Source: an uncultured Collinsella sp.
GTDB taxonomy: Bacteria > Actinomycetota > Coriobacteriia > Coriobacteriales > Coriobacteriaceae
Reading direction: 5' to 3'
DNA: 34,698 nt
Assembly: GCA_958445895.1 (NCBI GenBank)
Contig: CAUCTV010000012.1
Coordinates: 1 to 34,698, forward strand
Both the position numbers and the translations under genes were made by a program. Of this stretch, positions 16,122 to 23,620 are shown piece after piece. A model generated the notes under the pieces. The model was given only the letters and a program-made list of their open reading frames with translations. It was not told where the DNA came from and searched no databases. Positions within the stretch are counted from its first letter, which is position 1; every line of letters starts with the position of its first letter.

Positions 16122-16169
16122 GGTAACCACCTTTACCTACCGTTTACCGCCAGTTTTAGCACGTTTACC
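16122..16169 (+). repeat. TTTACC direct repeats and inverted repeat upstream of ppdK
   Basis: TTTACC occurs at 16132-16137, 16143-16148 and 16164-16169, with start-to-start distances of 11 and 21 bases, about one and two DNA turns. The last two share a preceding CG. GGTAA at 16122-16126 forms an inverted repeat with TTACC of the first copy around a six-base centre. The arrangement looks like a binding site for a regulator on one face of the helix, just downstream of one candidate promoter and upstream of another. Confidence 0.5.
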
Positions 16170-16187
16170 AAACCGCGCATCCTCTGC

Positions 16188-16216
16188 TTAAGCCCGCTCA
16201 AAACCCGCCGTATAGT
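16188..16216 (+). promoter_or_regulatory. Candidate proximal promoter of ppdK
   Basis: TATAGT (16211-16216) is a good -10 element. TTAAGC (16188-16193) at 17 bases is a poor -35. Downstream in the leader, CCCGC and GCGGG (about 16228-16241) form a small hairpin. A weak -35 beside phased repeats would fit an activator-dependent promoter. Confidence 0.4.
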
Positions 16217-16291
16217 TCCCTCACGGCCCGCATTTGGCGGGTCGATTCGTTACCACGGTCGTGCGCGTAAGTGCATGAAAGGGGAAGTATC

Positions 16292-19042
16292 GTGAGCGAT
16301 TGCAAGAGGGTTTACCGTTTTGGAACCGACGCCCAGGGCACCTGTGTCACTGAGGGCGACAAGTCCATGAACTTCGTGCTTGGCGGCAAGGGCGCAAACC
16401 TTGCCGAGATGAGCCGCATCGGCCTGCCGGTTCCCGGTGGCTTTACCATTACCTGCCAGACTTGCGTCGAGTACTCCGGTGCCGGCAACGTGTGGCCCGA
16501 GGGCGCACTCGATGAGATCGTTGCTGCCGAGGCGGACCTCGAGGCCCGCTGCGGCAAGAAGCTCGGCGACGCCTCCGATCCGCTGCTCGTGTCGGTTCGT
16601 TCGGGCGCTCCGTTCTCCATGCCCGGCATGATGGACACGGTCCTCAACTTAGGCCTCAACGACGACTCCGTTCAGGGGCTCATCGCCCAGACGCAAAATC
16701 CGCGTTTTGCTTGGGATAGCTACCGCCGCTTTATTCAGATGTTCTCCAACGTCGTTATGGGCGTTGACGCCGACCTGTTCGAGAACGCCCTGACCCAGGC
16801 CCGTCTGGTCGCCGGCGTTCGCGTCGATTCCGAGCTTTCGGCTGAGGACCTGCAGGAACTCGTCGAGACCTTTAAGGGCATCTTCTCCGAGAACGTCGAT
16901 GCCTCCCTGTATCCCGAGCTCGAGGTCGCTGACGGCAAGCCCGTCTTCCCGCACGACCCGGAGCTTCAGCTACGCCTTGCCATCCAGGCCGTCTTTGGCA
17001 GCTGGATGAACGAGCGTGCCTGCATCTACCGCAAGCAGCATGGTATCTCCGACGAACTCGGCACCGCCGTCAACGTTCAGGCTATGGCCTTTGGCAACAA
17101 GGGCGAGACCTCTGCGACCGGCGTCGCCTTTACGCGCAACCCGGCCGACGGCACCAAGGAGTTCTATGGCGACTTTTTGGTGAATGCCCAGGGCGAGGAC
17201 GTCGTCGCCGGCATCCGAAACACCGAGCCCATCGCCGACCTCAAGACCACCTCGGGCCTCGAGTCCGCAGGCGAGGAGCTCGAGCGCGTGTTCCTGACGC
17301 TCGAGGATCATTACCGCGATATGTGCGATATCGAGTTTACCATCGAGCAGGGCAAGCTCTGGATGCTCCAGACCCGCGTGGGCAAGCGCACCGCCACTGC
17401 CGCCCTGCGCATTGCTATCGAAATGGTCGAGGAGGGCCTCATCACCCGCGAGGAGGCTGTGAGCCGCATCGATCCCGCGCAGCTCGACCAGCTCCTGCAC
17501 CCGCAGTTCGACGCCTCCAAGAAGTACGAGGCCCTGGCCAGCGGCCTTAACGCCAGCCCTGGTGCCGCCGTGGGCGAGGTCGTGTTCTCGAGTGATGACG
17601 CCGTCGCGCGCGCCAACGAGGGCCACAAGGTCATTCTGGTCCGCTGGGAGACCAACCCCGACGACCTGAAGGGCATGGTCGCCGCCGAGGGCATCCTGAC
17701 CAGCCACGGTGGCAAGACGAGCCATGCCGCCGTTATCGCCCGCGGCATGGGTACGCCCTGCGTTTGCGGCGTTGAGCGCTTCCACATTGACGCGGCAGAG
17801 AAGGTCGTGCGCATCGAGGGCAGCGACCGCGTGCTGCGCGAGGGCGATGTCATCTCCATCGACGGCACCCAGGGTATCGTCGTCGACGGCGCGGTTGACC
17901 TGGTCTCTGCAGAGCTCACCGGCGACCTGGACACCATCCTGTCTTGGGCCGATGAGATCCGTTTGGACGAGACCGACGGTCACGCCAACCACGTGCGCGT
18001 CAACGCCGACAACCCCGAGGATGCCGAGCTCGCGCTCGAGTTTGGCGCCGAGGCCATCGGTCTATGCCGCACCGAGCACATGTTCCTGGGCGATCGCAAG
18101 AACATCATCCAGAGCTTTATCCTGTCTGACGATGAGGCCGTGAAGCAGCAGGCCCTGGCCGACTTGCTCAAGGTTCAGACCGAGGACTTCCTGGCGATGT
18201 TCAAGACCATGTCCGGTCGCGATGTGGTCGTCCGCCTGCTCGATCCGCCGCTTCATGAGTTCCTGGATAATCCTCGCGAGCTCGAGGTCGCCATCACCAA
18301 GAAGGAGGCCGCCGGCGCTCCCGAGGAGGAGCTCACTGCCCTGCGCGCCCGCCTGCGTCGCATCGACGGCATGGTCGAGTCCAACCCCATGCTGGGCTTG
18401 CGCGGCGTGCGCCTGTCCGTCGTCTTTGGCGATCTGCCGCTCATGCAGGTTCGCGCCGTCGCCACGGCCGCTGCCCGCCTTATAAAGGAGGGTGTCGACC
18501 CGCGCCCCGAGATCATGGTTCCGCTCGTTTCCATCACGGCCGAGCATGTCCAGACCCGCGAGGTCATTGAGCGCGTAATCGCCGAGGTTTCCGCCGAAGA
18601 GGGCGTCGGGCTCAATATTCCCGTGGGCACGATGCTCGAGCTGCCGCGTGCCTGCATGGTCGCTGACGAGATCGCCCATCATGCCGACTTCTTCTGCTTT
18701 GGCACCAACGACCTCACCCAGACGACCTTTGGCTTCTCGCGCGATGACGCCGAGGCCAAGTTCATCCCGCTGTACATGCATAAAAAGATCCTGAAAGACA
18801 ACCCCTTCGAGACCATCGACGCGGCGGTGCTGGAGCTCGTGCGCCTGGCCGTCGAGAAGGGCCGCGCCACCAATCCCGACATGCACTTTGGCGTGTGCGG
18901 CGAGCACGGCGGCGACCCCAAGTCCATCAAGGGCCTGTTTAACGTGGCCGACGTGGACTACGTGTCCTGCTCGCCCTATCGCGTGCCCCTCGCGCGCCTG
19001 GCTGCCGCTCAGGCCAAGCTCGAGGCCAAGCGCAACGCCTAG
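16292..19042 (+). CDS. ppdK: Pyruvate, phosphate dikinase
   Basis: PPDK interconverts pyruvate, ATP and phosphate with PEP, AMP and pyrophosphate. The 916-residue product has an N-terminal ATP-grasp domain ('NFVLGGKGANLAEMSRIGLPVPGGF', split around residues 27-51; 'SVRSGAPFSMPGMMDTVLNLG'), a swivelling His domain with 'SHGGKTSHAA' (catalytic H478, target T476), and a C-terminal TIM barrel with 'GLCRTEHMF' and 'FGVCGEHGGD' (catalytic C869). GTG 16292 is chosen because AAGGGGAAG lies four bases before it; an in-frame GTG at 16271 lacks a ribosome-binding site. It has its own regulatory gap and terminator, so is probably a single-gene unit, with ppsR just upstream. Confidence 0.97.
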   Translation: MSDCKRVYRFGTDAQGTCVTEGDKSMNFVLGGKGANLAEMSRIGLPVPGGFTITCQTCVEYSGAGNVWPEGALDEIVAAEADLEARCGKKLGDASDPLLVSVRSGAPFSMPGMMDTVLNLGLNDDSVQGLIAQTQNPRFAWDSYRRFIQMFSNVVMGVDADLFENALTQARLVAGVRVDSELSAEDLQELVETFKGIFSENVDASLYPELEVADGKPVFPHDPELQLRLAIQAVFGSWMNERACIYRKQHGISDELGTAVNVQAMAFGNKGETSATGVAFTRNPADGTKEFYGDFLVNAQGEDVVAGIRNTEPIADLKTTSGLESAGEELERVFLTLEDHYRDMCDIEFTIEQGKLWMLQTRVGKRTATAALRIAIEMVEEGLITREEAVSRIDPAQLDQLLHPQFDASKKYEALASGLNASPGAAVGEVVFSSDDAVARANEGHKVILVRWETNPDDLKGMVAAEGILTSHGGKTSHAAVIARGMGTPCVCGVERFHIDAAEKVVRIEGSDRVLREGDVISIDGTQGIVVDGAVDLVSAELTGDLDTILSWADEIRLDETDGHANHVRVNADNPEDAELALEFGAEAIGLCRTEHMFLGDRKNIIQSFILSDDEAVKQQALADLLKVQTEDFLAMFKTMSGRDVVVRLLDPPLHEFLDNPRELEVAITKKEAAGAPEEELTALRARLRRIDGMVESNPMLGLRGVRLSVVFGDLPLMQVRAVATAAARLIKEGVDPRPEIMVPLVSITAEHVQTREVIERVIAEVSAEEGVGLNIPVGTMLELPRACMVADEIAHHADFFCFGTNDLTQTTFGFSRDDAEAKFIPLYMHKKILKDNPFETIDAAVLELVRLAVEKGRATNPDMHFGVCGEHGGDPKSIKGLFNVADVDYVSCSPYRVPLARLAAAQAKLEAKRNA

Positions 19043-19080
19043 CCCCCTGCGCATCGACGCCTAGCGTAGCGCCCCTTCAT

Positions 19081-19110
19081 ACCGCCCGTCTCATTCGTGA
19101 GGCGGGCGGT
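19081..19110 (+). terminator. Hairpin terminator after ppdK
   Basis: A 13-base-pair stem (19081-19093 with 19098-19110, one G-U pair) is closed by a TTCG tetraloop. No T-run follows directly; T-rich sequence comes only at 19124-19136. It is a very stable hairpin, but its efficiency as an intrinsic terminator is uncertain. Confidence 0.6.
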
Positions 19111-19155
19111 TATCATGTGCGGGTTTTGTCTTTTTGTCTGTGTAAAAAATTGTTC

Positions 19156-19183
19156 TTGCAGCAGAAACCCGCGCGTGTATACT
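19156..19183 (+). promoter_or_regulatory. Promoter of rplS
   Basis: TTGCAG (19156-19161) and TATACT (19178-19183) are 16 bases apart, a good match to the housekeeping consensus. The predicted leader to the rplS ATG is about 60 bases. Confidence 0.7.
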
Positions 19184-19204
19184 CGAATACGTTTGTTCAA
19201 CTAC

Positions 19205-19228
19205 GTGCCGGCCAAGGTGGTACGGCAC
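19205..19228 (+). promoter_or_regulatory. Leader hairpin of rplS
   Basis: GTGCCG (19205-19210) pairs with CGGCAC (19223-19228), extended inward by GCC/GGT with a single bulged A, leaving the loop AAGGT. It lies between the promoter and the Shine-Dalgarno site (AAGGA, 19241-19245). It may be an autoregulatory ribosomal-protein leader, as known for L19 in other bacteria, but I cannot show homology. Confidence 0.45.
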
Positions 19229-19252
19229 CTCTAGAAGAGTAAGGAATTGCAC

Positions 19253-19594
19253 ATGGATTACATCCGCGCAATCGAGCGTCAGCAGATCCGCGAGGACATT
19301 CCTCAGGTTCGCGTCGCCGACAACGTCAAGGTTCACTACCGCATTAAGGAAGGCGACCGCGAGCGCATCCAGGTCTTCCAGGGTGACGTCATCCGCATGG
19401 CCGGCGCCGGTGCCCGCGAGACCTTCACCGTCCGCAAGATGTCCTTCGGTGTCGGTGTTGAGCGTACCTTCCCGCTTCACAGCCCCAAGATCGCCAAGCT
19501 CGAGGTCGTTCGTCATGGTCGCGTCCGTCGCGCCAAGCTGTACTACCTCCGCGACAAGGTGGGCAAGGCTGCTCGCATCCCCGAGAAGCGCTAA
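19253..19594 (+). CDS. rplS: 50S ribosomal protein L19
   Basis: L19 lies at the subunit interface of the 50S subunit. The 113-residue product has the conserved 'FQGDVIRMAGAGARETFTVRK', split around residues 43-63, then 'GVGVERTFPLHSPKI' and 'GRVRRAKLYYLRDKVGKAARI'. ATG 19253 has AAGGA seven bases upstream; an in-frame TTG at 19247 is too close to that site. Instead of following trmD, it is flanked by its own promoter and terminator, so it is transcribed alone. Confidence 0.97.
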   Translation: MDYIRAIERQQIREDIPQVRVADNVKVHYRIKEGDRERIQVFQGDVIRMAGAGARETFTVRKMSFGVGVERTFPLHSPKIAKLEVVRHGRVRRAKLYYLRDKVGKAARIPEKR

Positions 19595-19628
19595 GAAGAT
19601 CGCAGCGTCTGTCCACTCGTTTGGACAC

Positions 19629-19659
19629 AAGGGTCACCTTCGGGTGGCCCTTCTTTTTA
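19629..19659 (+). terminator. Intrinsic terminator after rplS
   Basis: A 10-base-pair stem (19629-19638 with 19643-19652, one G-U pair) with a TTCG loop is followed by TTCTTTTT. It ends 14 bases before the rnhB Shine-Dalgarno site, so rnhB needs a promoter overlapping this region or read-through. Confidence 0.88.
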
Positions 19660-19687
19660 TCTGATTTGCATGCAAGGAGGGCCTGGT

Positions 19688-20476
19688 ATGGCCAACATGA
19701 CGAGCTCGGTTTCGGCATCGCAGGTTGCCGGTGAGTTGGCGAGCGCTACGTTTGAGGAGATTCCCGCCCTCGTGGAGCATTATCGCGAGGATCCGCGCCA
19801 GCAGGTGATCAAGGCTTGCGAGCGTGCCCTTAAGCGTCATGCCAAGGAGCTTGCCGAGCGCGAGCGCGTCAACGGCATGTATCAGCTTATGCATGAGCTC
19901 GGCGGTGATGGTTTGGTCGTGGGCGTCGACGAGGTGGGTCGCGGATCGGTGGCCGGTCCTTTGACGGTATGCGCCGTCTGCCTTCCTATGGAGCCGCGCG
20001 TCTGGGGCATCAACGATTCCAAAAAGCTCACGCCGGCGCGCCGCGAGTTGCTCTCAGTGAAGATTGCCGAGGTGGCGACGGCAATTGGTTTTTGCCATAT
20101 CGCGCCTAAGGATATCGATGAGATGGGCATGGCCCGCGCCATTCGAGCCGCTGTCGCGGGCGCCGTGGCCGATACGGGGCTCGAGCCCGATTGCGTGCTT
20201 ATGGACGGTAACCCCTTGGGCGCCGTTCCCAACGAGCGCGACGTGGTGAAGGGCGATGCCAAGATCGCCTGTATCGCCGCGGCGTCCATCATGGCCAAGG
20301 TCACGCGTGACGAGATGATGGTCGAGTACGATGCCGAGTATCCCGAGTACCATTTGGCCGAATCGAAAGGCTACGCAAGCCCCGAGCACATCGAGGCCAT
20401 TCGCAAACATGGACTTTGTCCACTACACCGCGTGAGCTTTTGCGGAAACTTTCTGCAGACTGAGCGCCTTTTCTAG
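19688..20476 (+). CDS. rnhB: Ribonuclease HII
   Basis: RNase HII removes ribonucleotides misincorporated into DNA and RNA of RNA-DNA hybrids. The 262-residue product has 'VGVDEVGRGSVAGPL' (catalytic D81, E82), 'NDSKKLTPARRELL', and 'CVLMDGNPLG' (D173). The first 70 residues form an extra helical region, as in Bacillus RnhB. ATG 19688 is chosen because AAGGAGG (19674-19680) lies seven bases upstream; ATG 19670 would precede that site. The position between rplS and dprA is conserved in Gram-positive bacteria, although rbgA, which often lies between rplS and rnhB, is absent. Confidence 0.96.
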   Translation: MANMTSSVSASQVAGELASATFEEIPALVEHYREDPRQQVIKACERALKRHAKELAERERVNGMYQLMHELGGDGLVVGVDEVGRGSVAGPLTVCAVCLPMEPRVWGINDSKKLTPARRELLSVKIAEVATAIGFCHIAPKDIDEMGMARAIRAAVAGAVADTGLEPDCVLMDGNPLGAVPNERDVVKGDAKIACIAAASIMAKVTRDEMMVEYDAEYPEYHLAESKGYASPEHIEAIRKHGLCPLHRVSFCGNFLQTERLF

Positions 20477-20525
20477 GTCAATTGTGGAGACAGGGACCTC
20501 AGGGGTTTTATAAACCTGCTGGTAG

Positions 20526-20567
20526 CGGGCCGTATGCAACACCATTGCTGCGTACGGCCCGTTTTTT
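20526..20567 (+). terminator. Intrinsic terminator after rnhB
   Basis: CGGGCCGTATG (20526-20536) pairs with CGTACGGCCCG (20551-20561) with one G-U pair, and further TGCAA/TTGC pairing is possible inside the loop. TTTTTT follows (20562-20567). It separates rnhB from the yraN-xerC group. I see no strong promoter in the remaining bases before yraN. Confidence 0.9.
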
Positions 20568-20665
20568 GACGGCATTTGGTCAGCTTTTGGTTTGCTTCCG
20601 GTACTTACCCGCATGAAAGGTGCCCTCATTATCGGGGCAATGCAGCGTGCGGGAAAGGAGACCCC

Positions 20666-21151
20666 ATGAGTGCCGCAAGCAAAAAGAGCAAGACGCAGCA
20701 GCTCAAGGAGCGTTGGGAAAACGGCGAGCTCGACTGCGGGGCGATGACGCCCGAGTTTATCAAGGGACTCAGTCCCCGCGAGCTGGGCATGCTGGGCGAG
20801 CTGATCACCATCGACTACTTTAACGAGCGCGGCTACACCTTGCTGGAGCAGGGTTATCGTTGCACCGAGGGCGAGGCCGATCTGGTGCTGCTCGATGAGC
20901 TCGACGATGTCGTGGTGATGGCCGAGGTCAAGACCAGACGCGTCGCACTGGATTGCAGCACGCGGGTCTTTCCCGAGGAGGCCGTGGACGCCCAAAAGCA
21001 ACGCCGCTACCGCCGCATCGCAAGTTGCTATCTCATGGAGCATTATCCGCTCAAGGCGATTCGCTTCGATGCCGTGGGCGTCACCATTCGTGGCGGGCAT
21101 ATCGCTGAGATCGAGCATCAGTACAACGCGTTCGATTGGCAGGTGTCGTGA
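20666..21151 (+). CDS. yraN: YraN family protein (UPF0102, endonuclease-like)
   Basis: The 161-residue product has the PD-(D/E)XK-like pattern of UPF0102: 'LGELITIDYFNERGY' (E45), 'EGEADLVLLD' (E70, D72) and 'MAEVKTR' (E87, K89). Family members resemble Holliday-junction resolvases and have been linked to DNA processing; the precise role is unsettled. The protein is about 40 residues longer than the usual 120 because of a charged N-terminal extension. ATG 20666 follows AAAGGAG. The stop overlaps the comM start by one base (TGATG). The set yraN-comM-dprA is a common bacterial neighbourhood and supports a role in handling incoming or damaged DNA. Confidence 0.9.
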   Translation: MSAASKKSKTQQLKERWENGELDCGAMTPEFIKGLSPRELGMLGELITIDYFNERGYTLLEQGYRCTEGEADLVLLDELDDVVVMAEVKTRRVALDCSTRVFPEEAVDAQKQRRYRRIASCYLMEHYPLKAIRFDAVGVTIRGGHIAEIEHQYNAFDWQVS

Positions 21152-22674
21152 TGGCGTTCGAGACGTTTGCCGTTCACGCGGCCTGCATCCGTGGCGTCGA
21201 GGCGATTCACGTCACGGTCGAGGTCTCGCTTGCCGGTGGTGTTCCGGGCATCCAAATGCTCGGCATTCCGAGTATGGAGGTGATGGAGTCACGCGGTCGT
21301 ATTCGCTGCGCGATGCGCTCCGCCGGGTTCGAGATCCCACGCTCGGGCATTACGGTCAACCTAGCGCCCGGCGATATTCGCAAGACCGGTAGCGGCTTTG
21401 ATCTGCCCATCGCCATCGCGGTTCTGGCGGCCGATGGGCAGATTCCCCGTGACAACCTCGATCGCTGCCTTATCGCCGGCGAGCTCGGCTTGGACGGTAC
21501 GGTGCTTCCCGTCAAGGGCGAGGTGGCGTTTCAGCTATTGGCGCGTGATATGGGGCTGTCCTTTATCGCCGGCAGGTCCGATCAGCATGTGCCGCTTGCG
21601 GGCGTGGATTGCGGATTTATCGATCATCTGTCTCAGCTTGCTCGCGGCATGGGCGATGCCGTGCGTCATTATCTGGATTCCGAGGGTGTTGAGGCGACCT
21701 TTGAGCCCGAACTCGACTATGCCGATGTGCTGGGGCAGGAAGTCGCCAAGCGCGGCATGGCGCTTGCGGCCGCCGGCGAGCTCGGTTTGCTTATGATCGG
21801 GTCCCCGGGATCGGGCAAGACGATGCTCGCCCGTCGTATGACCAGCATCCTGCCCGAGCTTTCCGTTGAGGATCAACAGGAGGCGCTGTGCATCCATTCG
21901 GTTTTGGGTGAGAACATCGATGGCTTATTGGCAGGTCATCGGCCGTTTCGAAGTCCCCATCACAGCATATCAACGGCTGGCCTCATTGGCGGAGGGCGCC
22001 CGGTGCATCCGGGTGAGATCAGCCTGGCTCATGGCGGCGTGCTCTTTTTGGACGAGCTTGCTGAGTTTCCCACGGGTGTGCTGCAGACGCTGCGTCAGCC
22101 CATCGAACGCGGCTACGTCAGGATCGTACGCGTCGACGGGGCCTTTACCTTCCCGTCGCGCTTTCAGCTGCTGGCTGCGAGTAACCCTTGCCCCTGCGGC
22201 TTCTTGGGTGATCGCGAGGTGCCGTGTCGCTGCTCGGCGGCGATGGTCGAGCGCTATCGGTCTAAACTGCGCGGTCCTTTGGCCGACCGTATCGACATGA
22301 TGATCGATGTGACCCGTCCCGACCCCCAAGTGATTATCGAGGGTGCGGAGGGTATGTCGTCTGCCGAGTTACGTGACTACGTTGTGCGCGGTCGCGCTTT
22401 TCGCGCTTGGCGCGAATCCCGTATGGACGATGCGGATGCCGAGGCCGAGGATGACGAGACACGGTCCATTGACGGCGTCGTTTCGACCTTTGAGCTCGAT
22501 GATGCGGCGGAGAAGTGTGTGCTCGGCCTGTCGAAGCGCACACATCTCACGGGTCGCGGCATTGTGCGACTGGTGCGTATCGCGCGTACAATCGCCGACG
22601 TCGCCGAGAGCGAGCAAGTGACGCAGGACCACGTGCTCGAGGCAGCGATGTACCAGGGAAGGAGGGACCAATGA
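21151..22674 (+). CDS. comM: YifB/ComM family Mg-chelatase-like AAA ATPase
   Basis: ComM is a hexameric helicase that promotes branch migration during integration of transforming DNA. The 507-residue protein has an N-terminal domain ('SLAGGVPGIQMLGIP' and 'ITVNLAPGDIRKTGSGFDLP', about 26-84), a Walker A GSPGSGKT (217-224), a Walker B-like 'GVLFLDELAEF', 'ASNPCPCGFLGD' with conserved cysteines, and a C-terminal Mg-chelatase-type helical domain. ATG 21151 overlaps the yraN stop by one base. Its own stop overlaps the dprA start (ATGA). All genes here look translationally coupled. Confidence 0.95.
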   Translation: MAFETFAVHAACIRGVEAIHVTVEVSLAGGVPGIQMLGIPSMEVMESRGRIRCAMRSAGFEIPRSGITVNLAPGDIRKTGSGFDLPIAIAVLAADGQIPRDNLDRCLIAGELGLDGTVLPVKGEVAFQLLARDMGLSFIAGRSDQHVPLAGVDCGFIDHLSQLARGMGDAVRHYLDSEGVEATFEPELDYADVLGQEVAKRGMALAAAGELGLLMIGSPGSGKTMLARRMTSILPELSVEDQQEALCIHSVLGENIDGLLAGHRPFRSPHHSISTAGLIGGGRPVHPGEISLAHGGVLFLDELAEFPTGVLQTLRQPIERGYVRIVRVDGAFTFPSRFQLLAASNPCPCGFLGDREVPCRCSAAMVERYRSKLRGPLADRIDMMIDVTRPDPQVIIEGAEGMSSAELRDYVVRGRAFRAWRESRMDDADAEAEDDETRSIDGVVSTFELDDAAEKCVLGLSKRTHLTGRGIVRLVRIARTIADVAESEQVTQDHVLEAAMYQGRRDQ

Positions 22675-23606
22675 TGGCCGAGGGGACCTACGAGCTGCAT
22701 CCAGGTGATGCGTTGTATCCCGAGACCGTTTTGGAGCTTTCTGATGTACCCCAGACGCTCTATGTGCGCGGCAACCCCGAGGTGCTTTCGACGCCCGCGC
22801 TCTCCATCATCGGCGCGCGCAAGGCCTCGCCGTATGGTCTTGCCGTGGCAGAGCTTGCGGCAAAGGTGGCGGTCGAGGCGGGAGTGACGGTAGTTTCGGG
22901 CGGCGCGGTCGGTTGTGACCAGGCCTCGGGTTGGGCTGCGGTCAACGCCGGCGGCAAACACGTCGTGGTGCTGGGGACGGGCGCCGACGTGGTCTACCCG
23001 CGTTCGAGCGCGGGGCTTATTATGCGCACGCTCGATACGGGTGGCGCGGTCGTGTCGATCTCTCCGTGGGGCATGGGTCCGCGCAAGTTTGCCTTTCCGC
23101 GCCGCAATCGCGTGATCGCGGCCCTGTCGCAAGCCCTCTTTGTTTCCGAGGCGGGTATGCCTTCCGGGACGTTTTCTACAGCCGAGGCTGCTATGGATTT
23201 GGGGCGCGAACTTCTTGTCGTGCCGGGGTCGATCCTATCGCCCGAGTCGCGTGGCACGAATTACCTCATTGCGAACGGTGCCTGCTGCATCATCGACGAG
23301 GAATCTATCGAGATGGCTATCTCACGCATCTACGGCACCCTGCGCTACTCGCGCCCCGATGCTCCCGGCATTGCCGACCTGGATCCAACACAGCAGACCG
23401 TGATGCATGCGCTCATCGCCTCTCCGCTCAAGGTCGACGACATCGCGGCGCTCGTCGCGCTCGATGCTGTCGGCGTACTCAAACTCTTGGGTTCGCTTGA
23501 ACTCGAGGGCCTTATCGAGCGCATGATGGATGGAAGGTATGCGCCCTCCAAGTTTGCCCTTCACGCCCAGACGCCCTTCGGTCACAATGGAAAACGTGTC
23601 AATTAG
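22671..23606 (+). CDS. dprA: DNA-processing protein DprA
   Basis: DprA binds single-stranded DNA and loads RecA during natural transformation. The 311-residue product has the extended Rossmann fold with 'IGARKASPYG' (47-56), 'FPRRNRVIAALS' (142-153), 'GTFSTAEAAMDLGRELLVVPG' and a C-terminal winged helix (about 245-300). Two points are unusual. The motif normally SGxAxGID reads SGGAVGCD (76-83), and the N-terminal SAM-like domain found in longer DprA proteins is absent. The start is ATG 22671 behind AAGGAGG (22659-22665), with a second ATG immediately after it. It lies in the yraN-comM-dprA group; topA, which often follows dprA, is missing. Confidence 0.93.
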   Translation: MMAEGTYELHPGDALYPETVLELSDVPQTLYVRGNPEVLSTPALSIIGARKASPYGLAVAELAAKVAVEAGVTVVSGGAVGCDQASGWAAVNAGGKHVVVLGTGADVVYPRSSAGLIMRTLDTGGAVVSISPWGMGPRKFAFPRRNRVIAALSQALFVSEAGMPSGTFSTAEAAMDLGRELLVVPGSILSPESRGTNYLIANGACCIIDEESIEMAISRIYGTLRYSRPDAPGIADLDPTQQTVMHALIASPLKVDDIAALVALDAVGVLKLLGSLELEGLIERMMDGRYAPSKFALHAQTPFGHNGKRVN

Positions 23607-23620
23607 AAAGGTGTTTGCAG

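Noticed and set aside
20566..20607. Promoter for yraN beginning with TTGACG at 20566
   Set aside because: No acceptable -10 lies 15-19 bases downstream, and the -35 overlaps the T-run of the rnhB terminator.
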